Origin: SZAS-103 sp964640525
GTDB lineage: Bacteria; Pseudomonadota; Gammaproteobacteria; Xanthomonadales; Xanthomonadaceae
Length of the DNA stretch: 64,000 nt
Reading direction: 5' to 3'
NCBI GenBank assembly: GCA_964640525.1
Contig: CAZXGS010000003.1
Span: forward strand, 1 to 64,000
The number at the start of each line of letters is the position of its first letter. The first letter of the stretch is position 1. The translations under genes and the position numbers were made by a program. A model generated the notes under the pieces. The model worked only from the letters and a program-made list of their open reading frames with translations. It ran no database searches and had not been told where the DNA came from. This document shows, piece by piece, positions 24,059 to 31,446 of this stretch.

Positions 24059-24892
24059 ATGAAGCCCGTCGGCACCGGCATCGGCCTGCGCACGCCGCAC
24101 TACCGCGACCTGCTCGCCCGCCCGCCGTGCGTGGGTTGGCTGGAAGCGCACACCGAGAACTACCTCGGCGAGGGTGGCTACGACCTGCACGTGCTGACGC
24201 GGCTGCGCGAGCGATATCCGATCAGCCTGCATGGCGTCGGGCTGGGGCTTGGTTCGGTACATGGCTTCGATGCGACGCACCTGCAGCGCATCGCGGCGCT
24301 GGTGGATCGGATCGAGCCGGCGCTGGTTTCCGAGCACCTGTGCTGGGGCGCGGTCGCCGACCGCGCACTCAACGACCTGCTGCCGCTGCCACTGACCGAG
24401 GAGTCCCTCGATCTGATGGGTTCGCGCGTCGCGCGCATGCAGGACGTGCTGCGGCGACAAGTGCTGGTGGAAAACATCTCCAGCTACCTGCGGTTCGCCG
24501 AGGAGCCGCTGACCGAAGCGCATTACCTCAACGAGCTGGCGCGGCGCACCGGCTGCGGACTGCTGCTGGACGTCAACAACCTGTACGTCAACCAGTGCAA
24601 CCACGGCGTTGACGCGGCGACGATCATCGACGCCATCCAGCCCGGCCACGTCGGCCAGATCCACCTCGCCGGCCACCTCGTCACCGAGCTTGCGGTCATC
24701 GACCACCACGGCGATCGCGTCGTTGATGCGGTGTGGGCGCTGTACCGGCGTGCGCTGCGCCGCTTCGGCGACTTGCCGACCCTGGTCGAATGGGACACCG
24801 AGGTACCGGCGCTGGACGTGCTGCTGGACGAAGCCGCGCGCGCTCAGGCCGTCCGACGCGAGGCGAATCCGAGGGCAACCGATGCCGCTTGA
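24059..24892 (+). CDS. bufB: MNIO-family peptide-modifying enzyme (DUF692)
   Basis: A 277-residue multinuclear non-heme iron oxidase (DUF692, TIM-barrel) that modifies cysteines of the BufA precursor. Likely metal and substrate residues are visible in EAHTENYLGEGG, SLHGVGLGLG, SEHLCWG, LVENISSYLRF, LLDVNNLYVNQCNHG, IHLAGH and LVEWDTEVP. ATG 24059 gives MKPVGTGIGLR, the standard start; a TTG six bases earlier is less likely. The 143-base gap after bufA holds no gene. The 3' end overlaps bufC by 11 bases, indicating one operon. Confidence 0.88.
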   Translation: MKPVGTGIGLRTPHYRDLLARPPCVGWLEAHTENYLGEGGYDLHVLTRLRERYPISLHGVGLGLGSVHGFDATHLQRIAALVDRIEPALVSEHLCWGAVADRALNDLLPLPLTEESLDLMGSRVARMQDVLRRQVLVENISSYLRFAEEPLTEAHYLNELARRTGCGLLLDVNNLYVNQCNHGVDAATIIDAIQPGHVGQIHLAGHLVTELAVIDHHGDRVVDAVWALYRRALRRFGDLPTLVEWDTEVPALDVLLDEAARAQAVRREANPRATDAA

Positions 24893-25661
24893 GGATCTGC
24901 AACGCGATTTCGCCGCCGCGCTGGCCAGCCACGCCAACGTGCCCGCGCTGCGGCCCTGGCTGGACACGACGGACCCCCGCACCGACGAGCGGATCGCGCT
25001 GTACCGCGGCAACCTCGTCGGGGCCTGGCAGAAGGCGCTGTCCAACACGTACCCGGTGCTGCGCGCCATCGTCGGCGCGGAGTTCTTCGACGCCATGGCA
25101 CGTGCCTACGGCTTGGCACATCCTGGCAGCAGCGGCGACCTCAACCGGTTCGGTGGCGAGATGTCTGCCTTCGTCGGCGCCTTCGAACCCGCCCGCGCCC
25201 TGCCCTATCTTCCCGACGTGGCCGCACTGGAATGGCAGGTCCACCGCGCCCACTTCGCGGCCGACGCCGAGCCACTCCCGCGCCAGCGCCTTGCCGCGCT
25301 GCTGCCGCACGACTTGCTGGCAACGCGCTTCGACCTGCATCCGGCGTGCGCGTGGATCGCGTCCACGCACCCGCTGGCAACGATCTGGCGCGCGCATCAG
25401 CCCGAGCCGCTGTGCGCATTGCCGAACCTGCCCGCCGCCGGCGAGATCGCGCTGGTGGTGCGACCGCGGTGGAAGGTCGAAGTCGAGGTCGCCTCATCCG
25501 CGGAGATCGCGGCGCTGGCGCTGCTGCGCGAGGGCCGACCGTTGCAGGACGCCATCGAGGTGGCGCTGCACGTCGCGCCGTCCTTCGACCTGCCGCGCAC
25601 GCTTGTGCGCTGGCTGGACCTGGGCGTGATCACGCGCATGCACACGCCGCCGGACGCCTGA
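24882..25661 (+). CDS. bufC: Bufferin maturation partner (DUF2063)
   Basis: A 259-residue protein of the DUF2063 family that accompanies MNIO enzymes and is thought to present the precursor peptide to BufB. Family features include LQRDFAAAL at the start, ALYRGNLVGAWQKALSNTYPVLRAIVG (about 38-64) and RAYGLAHPGSSGDLNRFG. The N-terminal helical domain was historically called a putative DNA-binding domain, which can mislead. It overlaps bufB by 11 bases. Downstream lies a hairpin and then convergent acetoacetate decarboxylase. Confidence 0.85.
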   Translation: MPLEDLQRDFAAALASHANVPALRPWLDTTDPRTDERIALYRGNLVGAWQKALSNTYPVLRAIVGAEFFDAMARAYGLAHPGSSGDLNRFGGEMSAFVGAFEPARALPYLPDVAALEWQVHRAHFAADAEPLPRQRLAALLPHDLLATRFDLHPACAWIASTHPLATIWRAHQPEPLCALPNLPAAGEIALVVRPRWKVEVEVASSAEIAALALLREGRPLQDAIEVALHVAPSFDLPRTLVRWLDLGVITRMHTPPDA

Positions 25662-25754
25662 ACAGCCGGCAATGCCCACAGCAAATGCAGCCGCAGCGAT
25701 GGCAGCCGCGGGATCGCTGCCGTGCCGACGCGCCGGCGCCGGCATGCCCTGGCG

Positions 25755-25828
25755 CTCAGAGCCTGTGAAAAAATTCGAACGCCGTCACGAGGGCGCCGCA
25801 GGTGGGCGAGTTTTTTACAGACTCTCAG
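25755..25828. terminator. Inverted repeat between convergent bufC and adc
   Basis: Left arm CTCAGAGCCTGTGAAAAAAT and right arm GTTTTTTACAGACTCTCAG are imperfect inverted repeats about 30 bp apart, each with an A/T run. Placed between convergent genes, it could serve as a bidirectional terminator; the right arm touches the adc stop codon. It could also be a small MITE-like repeat. Confidence 0.55.
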
Positions 25829-26598
25829 CCCTCGCGCAGGTAATCGTGCAGCACGCGGCCGTAGGGCAAGGTCAGGTCGGCGACGAAATGCAGGCCGCCG
25901 ATGACCCGCCGCACCGGCAGGTCCGCGACCGGCGCATTGACGTGCGGAATCAGGTGCAGGCGCGCCGGGCTGGCCCACGCGCCCTTGATCCGTATCTGGG
26001 TCAGGTTGTAGGCGACCAGTTGCGCGATCGCCGGGCTGCCGTCCACATCCGGGATCAGCTTGAGGTTGACCGTGGTCTTGCCAAGCTTGTCCTCGATGGC
26101 CTTGAAGTCCCCCGCCCGCTCTTCCTCGGGGCACAGGTCCAGATTGCGGTGCTTGTAGGCCATGGTGGCGATCGCCACCGGCTGGCCGGCGTACTCCAGC
26201 CGGCCGGTCAGGGTGTCGTGGACGATGCCGAACTGCAGCTTCGCCAGCTTCTTGGGAAAGCCCCAGATTTCGCGCCCAGCGGCGATCGGCGGATCGCAGT
26301 CCAGGTACATCTGGGCGGTAAAGTTGACGTGTTCGCCGCGGTAGGTCGCCGGGATCACCACGCCCGATTCGGTGTAGTCGCCGAAGCCGCTGGAATCGGG
26401 CATGCGGATGAACTCGTACACCACGGTGTTGGAGCCGTCCGGTTCCAGCGGCTCGGGCAGCGCCTCGCGGATCGCGGCCGGGTCGGACTCGTAGGTGACG
26501 ATGAAGTATTCGCGGTCGATGAAGCGGTACGGCCCACGCGGATAGGCGGGGCTGGCCGCCGGCATCGAGGCGGTGGCGAGGATCTGGTCGCGGTTCAT
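25825..26598 (-). CDS. adc: Acetoacetate decarboxylase
   Basis: A 257-residue ADC-family enzyme that decarboxylates acetoacetate to acetone and CO2 through a Schiff-base lysine. The lysine region is present as EIWGFPKKLAKLQFG, and other family segments include EFIRMPDSSGFGDYTESG and MYLDCDPPIAAGR. ATG 26598 has GGAGA upstream. It is the last gene of a minus-strand trio with a patatin and 3-hydroxybutyrate dehydrogenase, which together suggest ketone-body or PHB breakdown: the dehydrogenase makes acetoacetate, which this enzyme could remove. Confidence 0.88.
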   Translation of the reverse strand: MNRDQILATASMPAASPAYPRGPYRFIDREYFIVTYESDPAAIREALPEPLEPDGSNTVVYEFIRMPDSSGFGDYTESGVVIPATYRGEHVNFTAQMYLDCDPPIAAGREIWGFPKKLAKLQFGIVHDTLTGRLEYAGQPVAIATMAYKHRNLDLCPEEERAGDFKAIEDKLGKTTVNLKLIPDVDGSPAIAQLVAYNLTQIRIKGAWASPARLHLIPHVNAPVADLPVRRVIGGLHFVADLTLPYGRVLHDYLREG

Positions 26599-26615
26599 GC
26601 GTGTCTCCGGGAGGG

Positions 26616-27695
26616 TCAGAGGAATTCGGCTTGCAGGTCCACCGACGAGCGCACGCCGACATCGGCGTAGTGCTCGCGCAGCCAGCGGGTGGCGACCTGC
26701 GCCCCGCTGGTCTTGAGTTCGCACAGGAACTCCCAGTCCGGGTTGAGCTTGGAGGCGACCGAGTGGGTGGCCATCAGCTCATCGGAGCGGATCGAGTGGA
26801 TCAGCATGTGCTTCATGTCGGAACGGTGGATCTTGCCTTGGTCGATCAGCTTGGTGACGAAGGCGATCGCGCGCATCTCGCGCATCAGCGAGGAGTTGAA
26901 GCTGATCTCGTTGATGCGGTTGAGGATGTCCGGTGCGGTCTTGGGCACGCCGCGGCGCACGATCGGGTTGATGTGGACGATTACCACGTCGTGGCTGGGC
27001 GAGTTGTAGATCAGCGGGAAGATCGCCGGATTGCCGATGTAGCCGCCGTCCCAGAAGTGTTCGCCTTCGACTTCCACGGTCTGGAACAGGATCGGCAGGC
27101 AGGCCGAGGCGAGCACCTTCTCCACGGTCAGCTCGGCGCGGGTGAAGATCCGCGGCTTGCCGGTCTCGACATTGGTGGCGCACAGGTTCACGCCAAGCCC
27201 GGCGGTGGCGCGCAGTTTTTCGAAGTCCACATGGCCTTCGAGCACCGTGCGCAGCGGATTGAAGTTGAACGGGTTGAGCTCGTAGGGCGAGAACAGCCGG
27301 GTCATCGTATCGAAGGCCCAGTAGGCCGGCGACATCTCCACCGGCAGTTCGTGACCGAACGGACCGCGCAGCGGTTGCACCGGCGACCACAGCTTGCCGG
27401 CGTCGGCGATCGCCTGCCAGAACGCGGTCAGGCGCTCGCGCGCGTGTTCGTGGTCGCCGTCGGTGAGGGCATCGGCCAGCACCACCGCGTTCATCGCTCC
27501 GGCACTGGTGGCGCTGACCGCGTCGAAGCCGAGCCGACCGTCGGCGAGCAGGGCGTCCAGCGCGCCCCAGGCGAACGCACCGTGCGCGCCGCCGCCCTGC
27601 AGGGCGAGGTTGATGCGTTTGATTTCGCCGGCGGTCTTCGGCGGCGGTGCGGCCACGCGCGGTTGCGGGCGGGGCTTGGCGGTGCGGGCAGGCAT
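26616..27695 (-). CDS. Patatin-like phospholipase/esterase
   Basis: A 359-residue patatin-family hydrolase using a Ser-Asp dyad. The oxyanion loop LALQGGGAHGAFAWG (near 33-47), nucleophile elbow SATSAGAMNAV (Ser in A-T-S-A-G, with Ala in place of the usual first Gly), and dyad motif FWDGGYIGNP are visible. There is no signal peptide; the first 30 residues are Pro/Arg-rich. Genes of this type sit beside 3-hydroxybutyrate dehydrogenase and acetoacetate decarboxylase in other proteobacteria, pointing to a role in PHB-oligomer or lipid turnover, unproven here. ATG 27695 is preferred over GTG 27707. Confidence 0.85.
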   Translation of the reverse strand: MPARTAKPRPQPRVAAPPPKTAGEIKRINLALQGGGAHGAFAWGALDALLADGRLGFDAVSATSAGAMNAVVLADALTDGDHEHARERLTAFWQAIADAGKLWSPVQPLRGPFGHELPVEMSPAYWAFDTMTRLFSPYELNPFNFNPLRTVLEGHVDFEKLRATAGLGVNLCATNVETGKPRIFTRAELTVEKVLASACLPILFQTVEVEGEHFWDGGYIGNPAIFPLIYNSPSHDVVIVHINPIVRRGVPKTAPDILNRINEISFNSSLMREMRAIAFVTKLIDQGKIHRSDMKHMLIHSIRSDELMATHSVASKLNPDWEFLCELKTSGAQVATRWLREHYADVGVRSSVDLQAEFL

Positions 27696-27811
27696 GGGGT
27701 GCTCCACGTCGTGCGATGCAGGCAGGCGCAGTCGTTGCGCGCGCCCGCGGAAGGGTCATCAAGCCACGGCCCCGCGTGCGCGGCACGCGGGACGGGCGCG
27801 ACGGCGATGGC

Positions 27812-28597
27812 TCAGTGTGCCGTCCAGCCACCGTCGATCGGGATCAGCGTGCCGGTGGTGGAGGCCGCCGCATCGCTGGCCAGATACACCGCCAGCCCGG
27901 CCACTTCCTCGACGGTCACGAAGCGCTTGGTCGGCTGCGCGGCCAGCAGCACGTCGTGCACGACCTGCTGTTCGGTGATGCCGCGCGCCTTGGCGGTGTC
28001 GGGGATCTGCTTTTCGACCAGCGGGGTGAGCACGTAGCCGGGGCAGATGGCGTTGACGGTGATGCCCATCTCGGCCACTTCCAGCGCCACCGTCTTGGTC
28101 AGCCCGGCGATGCCGTGCTTGGCGGCGACGTAGGCGCTCTTGAAGGGCGAAGCCACCAGCGCATGCGCCGAGGCCATGTTGATGATTCGCCCGGCCTTCT
28201 TCTGCTTCATCGCCGGCAGGGCCAGCCGGGTGGTGTGGAAGGCCGAGGACAGGTTGATCGCGATGATCGCGTCCCACTTGGCCAGCGGGAATTCGTCGAT
28301 CGGCGCCACGTACTGGATGCCGGCGTTGTTGACCAGGATGTCGATGCAGCCGAACTCGGCCAGCGCCGTCTTCATCATCGCCTCGATCGACTCGGCCTTG
28401 CTCATGTCGGCGCCGTCGTAGCGGACCTTGACCCCGAACTCGGACTCCAGCCCGGAACGCTCGCGTTCGATGTCGGCGGCATCACCGAAACCGTTGATGA
28501 CCAGATTGGCGCCCTCCCGGGCGAACGCGCGGGCGATGCCCAGGCCGATGCCGCTGGTGGAGCCGGTGATCAGAGCAGTCTTGTTCTTGAACTGCAT
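27812..28597 (-). CDS. bdhA: 3-hydroxybutyrate dehydrogenase
   Basis: A 261-residue SDR that oxidises (R)-3-hydroxybutyrate to acetoacetate with NAD+. Features are the cofactor loop TGSTSGIGLGIARAFA, NNAGIQYV, catalytic Ser in INMASAHALVAS, YVAAKHG (YxxxK), and the BDH-typical CPGYVLTPLVEKQIPDTAK with IDGGWTAH at the end. It is the first gene of the minus-strand trio with a patatin and adc; a 116-base gap separates it from the patatin. Its close match to BDH signature segments makes the assignment firm. Confidence 0.93.
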   Translation of the reverse strand: MQFKNKTALITGSTSGIGLGIARAFAREGANLVINGFGDAADIERERSGLESEFGVKVRYDGADMSKAESIEAMMKTALAEFGCIDILVNNAGIQYVAPIDEFPLAKWDAIIAINLSSAFHTTRLALPAMKQKKAGRIINMASAHALVASPFKSAYVAAKHGIAGLTKTVALEVAEMGITVNAICPGYVLTPLVEKQIPDTAKARGITEQQVVHDVLLAAQPTKRFVTVEEVAGLAVYLASDAAASTTGTLIPIDGGWTAH

Positions 28598-29049
28598 GCA
28601 GGAACCTCACGGGTTGGACGAAATGGATTGCGGGAAGGCAGGCGCCATCGCGCCGTGCATGAAAGGCTCGACGCGCAGGCCGCGCACGCTCACGGCGGTG
28701 ACCGGATCACGGCAAACCCTCGACGCCGCCGCGAACCTGCCCGGCCGGCGCCATGCACGCGCACATGACTCCCATACGGTGTCCAAGGCCGATTGCGGTC
28801 ATGCGCCGCACGCCAGCACGAGAGCCCATGGTATCGGGCTGGTCGTTAACCCGGCGCTATGGGGCGCCAACGCGGCTGCGCACCACGTCGTCGAGATCGC
28901 GGACAAAGGCCTTGCCCTCGCCGATGCGCCGCGCCACGCCGGCACGACGCACGCGTAAGGATTCGCGCACTCCCGCGTCGATGCAGACCAACGACCTGAT
29001 CGCTTCCAACGCGAACCTCAGGCGTCCCGCCCACGCCGAGGAATCCACC
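28598..29049. other. Gap without a supported gene
   Basis: About 450 bases between divergent bdhA and the DoxX gene. Open frames here look like antisense or leader sequence. GAGGAAT about nine bases before ATG 29050 is the ribosome-binding site of the DoxX gene. The promoters for both directions must be here, but I cannot place them. Confidence 0.5.
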
Positions 29050-29535
29050 ATGCCCACGCTCTACGCCATCCATCACTGGTTCACGTTCGCGCGCTTCGAT
29101 CGCGGCGTGGCCGACTGGGCCGGCTCGGCCCTGTTGCTGTTCCTGCGTCTGTACGTGGGCTGGCAGTTCTTCAACGCCGGGCTGGTGAAGATCCACGACT
29201 GGAATGCGACGCTGGCACTGTTCCACGACGAGTACCACGTCCCGCTGCTGTCGCCGACCCTGGCCGCGTATCTGGGGGCGTTCGGCGAACTGACCTTTCC
29301 GGCCCTGCTGTTCATGGGCCTGGGCAGTCGCGCGGCGGCGCTGGGCCTGTTCGGCATGAACGCGATGGCGGTGATTTCCTACCCGGTGCTGTTCACCCTT
29401 GATTGCCCGGCGGCGATCAACGACCACAAATACTGGGCGATCGGCATCGCCACGATCTTCTGTTTCGGCGGTGGGCGGGCGTCGCTGGACCACCTGCTGC
29501 AGCGCCGCGGGATCGCGATGGCGGCGACTGCCTGA
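29050..29535 (+). CDS. DoxX-family membrane protein (possible BufD)
   Basis: A 161-residue DoxX protein with four predicted membrane segments: about 26-44 (SALLLFLRLYVGWQFFNAG), 72-90, 95-112 and 130-147. DoxX proteins are frequent fourth members (BufD) of bufferin operons, and this one lies 3.4 kb downstream of bufC on the same strand, separated by three opposite-strand genes. It may be a displaced bufD or an unrelated DoxX. ATG 29050 has GAGGAA upstream. Confidence 0.78.
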   Translation: MPTLYAIHHWFTFARFDRGVADWAGSALLLFLRLYVGWQFFNAGLVKIHDWNATLALFHDEYHVPLLSPTLAAYLGAFGELTFPALLFMGLGSRAAALGLFGMNAMAVISYPVLFTLDCPAAINDHKYWAIGIATIFCFGGGRASLDHLLQRRGIAMAATA

Positions 29536-29564
29536 TCGGCTGCGATGGTCGGCGGCACAACTCG

Positions 29565-29674
29565 GCGTGCCAGCGCGACGTTCGCGGGAATGATGGCTGC
29601 ATCCTTTCCTGATGGCCCGAGCGCGCGCACGATTCGCGTGCCAGCGCGACGTTCGCGGGAATGATGGCTGCATC
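29565..29674 (+). repeat. Direct repeat of a REP-like 39-mer
   Basis: A 39-base sequence beginning GCGTGCCAGCGCGACGTTCG occurs at 29565-29603 and again at 29636-29674, a 71-bp period, downstream of the DoxX gene. The GCGGGAATGA core resembles the REP arms at 7560 and 7696. Confidence 0.8.
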
Positions 29675-29794
29675 GCCACCGTGCTGTCCCATGGCTTGCC
29701 ACGAAAGTTCAGCTTTCAGCCGCGTCCGGCGGATCCGTACGAATTCGGAAAGGACCGTCGCCAGAATCCTGTTCGATCAGGCTGTCGACCGAAC

Positions 29795-30433
29795 CTAGTC
29801 GGACGTCTGCACGAATGTCCACCGACCTCTCACAAGGCAATAGACAAAGGCCGTTGACTCCGTTGCACCCACCATGGCACCCGAATGCCGACACGTCATC
29901 GAGCCGGGCCCCGCACCCGACCCGGTCCGCTGCAGGGCCTTGCTCCATGTGTAGGTTCCTGGCTTGGTCACGGCCACATATTGGCGCGCCCGAACATCCT
30001 CGGTTCCCGAGAAGATGGCGTGAAAGCGCCACCCCCGGCGCGTCGCGAGCGCAATCACCGCCAATCCAGTGGTACCTTTCCTTGCCGTGAGGCCAAGCAC
30101 GAAGTCTTTCGGTCGGTTGCCGTCCAGGTCGGCTGCCGCAACGCCAAGCCACCCGGTTCCGCCTTGCTGGCGATCGTACGCGACGTCCTCCGCAAGATTG
30201 TCCGCAACGCGAGGCAGACGAAATTCCGGAAATTGCCGGTCGACCGCCTTCGCGAGCGATTGGGGCACTTGCGCCAGGCATGTGTCTGCAGCCAGTGCTG
30301 AACCCGACGCTGACGCCAACAGTGCAAGGGCTGTCAAGGCAAGCGCATGCAGTGACTTCCCTTGCTCCCCCTGTGATGCCTGGACATAGCCATCCCCCGA
30401 ATGGTGCGGCGCGCCTCGCCCTGGGGAGCGCAC
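29795..30433 (-). CDS. Secreted hypothetical protein
   Basis: About 212 residues of unknown function. A hydrophobic signal-like segment (SLHALALTALALLASASGSALA) is followed by a mature part beginning ADTCLAQVPQSLAKAVDRQFPEF. It contains AAADLDGNRPKDFVLGL, which resembles FG-GAP/VCBS-type Asp-rich loops, and ends with CLVRGRWTFVQTSD. The start is uncertain: no ATG is in frame near the signal, and GTG 30433 gives a long n-region, so a nearer TTG or CTG is possible. It lies downstream of glnK on the same strand. Confidence 0.6.
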   Translation of the reverse strand: MRSPGRGAPHHSGDGYVQASQGEQGKSLHALALTALALLASASGSALAADTCLAQVPQSLAKAVDRQFPEFRLPRVADNLAEDVAYDRQQGGTGWLGVAAADLDGNRPKDFVLGLTARKGTTGLAVIALATRRGWRFHAIFSGTEDVRARQYVAVTKPGTYTWSKALQRTGSGAGPGSMTCRHSGAMVGATESTAFVYCLVRGRWTFVQTSD

Positions 30434-30483
30434 CTGCCACGAACGAACACGCCTGATCAGGCTCCCATGATCCGCCGTCCCGA

Positions 30484-30822
30484 TCACAGCGCATCCCCAT
30501 CCAGCTCGCCGGTACGGATGCGCACCACCCGATCGAGGTCGTGGACGAAGATCTTGCCGTCGCCGATCTTGCCGGTGCCGGCGGCCTGCATGATCGCCTC
30601 GACCACGCGCTCGCTCATCTCGTCGGTGACCGCGACCTCCAGCTTGATCTTGGGCAGGAAGTCCACCACGTACTCGGCGCCGCGGTACAGCTCGGTATGG
30701 CCCTTCTGCCGCCCGAAGCCCTTGACCTCGGTGGCGGTGATGCCGTTGACGCCGGCCTCCGACAGCGCCTCGCGGACGTCGTCGAGCTTGAACGGCTTGA
30801 TGATGGCCGTGACCATTTTCAT
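30484..30822 (-). CDS. glnK: PII nitrogen regulatory protein
   Basis: A 112-residue trimeric PII signal protein sensing 2-oxoglutarate and ATP/ADP and reporting nitrogen status. The start MKMVTAIIKPFKLDDVREAL, the T-loop with uridylylatable tyrosine (RGAEYVVDFLPK) and the C-terminal GTGKIGDGKIFVHDLDRVVRIRTGE are standard. I call it glnK from its start and its ubiK/comM neighbourhood; glnB cannot be excluded. No amtB is adjacent. PII can influence arginine and nitrogen-storage metabolism, relevant to the cyanophycin genes here, but no direct link is visible. Confidence 0.93.
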   Translation of the reverse strand: MKMVTAIIKPFKLDDVREALSEAGVNGITATEVKGFGRQKGHTELYRGAEYVVDFLPKIKLEVAVTDEMSERVVEAIMQAAGTGKIGDGKIFVHDLDRVVRIRTGELDGDAL

Positions 30823-31004
30823 GCGGGGCTCCGGGGCAGCGTCTGCACGCAGTGTAGCGGCTGCCGGCCGGCGCGAGCGGAGCGGCCGGCATGCACGCGG
30901 ACCGCAGGTGTAGGAAAATTCCTACCCGCCAATGCGGCGGCGTCCGACTGCGCCGGGCGCGCATTGGCGGGACACTGGCGACCGGCCCACCCGAGGAACG
31001 CACC

Positions 31005-31259
31005 ATGCTCGACATCAAGTCCATCGACGAACTCGCCCGCCGCGTCCACGAGGCGATCCCGTCCGGCCTGCGCGAAGCCGGCGGCGACTTGCAGCAGCAC
31101 ATCCGCGCCAGCCTGCAGGCCGGCTTGGGCAAGCTCGACCTGGTGACCCGCGAGGAATTCGACGTCCAGCGCGCGGTGCTGATGCGCACGCGGGAGAAGG
31201 TGGAACTGCTGGAGCGCATGGTCGAGGCGCTGGAAGCGCGGCTGGAAGCCCGGCACTGA
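31005..31259 (+). CDS. ubiK: Ubiquinone biosynthesis accessory factor UbiK
   Basis: An 84-residue BMFP-domain protein (YqiC family) that supports aerobic ubiquinone synthesis, working with UbiJ in the soluble Ubi complex. The sequence shows an amphipathic N-terminal half (IDELARRVHEAIPSGLREAG), then TREEFDVQRAVLMRTREKVELLERMVEALEARL, a C-terminal coiled coil. ATG 31005 follows CCGAGGAACG. It diverges from glnK and precedes comM, a conserved neighbourhood. ubiJ and ubiB occur at 52-54.6 kb, so three Ubi factors are in this window. Confidence 0.9.
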   Translation: MLDIKSIDELARRVHEAIPSGLREAGGDLQQHIRASLQAGLGKLDLVTREEFDVQRAVLMRTREKVELLERMVEALEARLEARH

Positions 31260-31446
31260 AGCCACCGCGCGGCGGGTGGCTTCCGGCTGCAGGGAGGCCA
31301 TCGCCCCTGCCGCGCCGGGCGCAGCCAACCGCGAACGTGCTCGCGCACCCCGCCTGCGGCGCCGGGACGGCAGTTCGGAAGCGCCGCCAGGATGCTTCCG
31401 CGCCGCCGCGCGAAAGCACCATTTACGCCCATTTTTGAAGCTGCCG

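Noticed and set aside
28598..29049. A possible small gene upstream of the DoxX gene
   Set aside because: Open frames here have no motif and look like leader or antisense sequence; only the ribosome site of the DoxX gene is supported.
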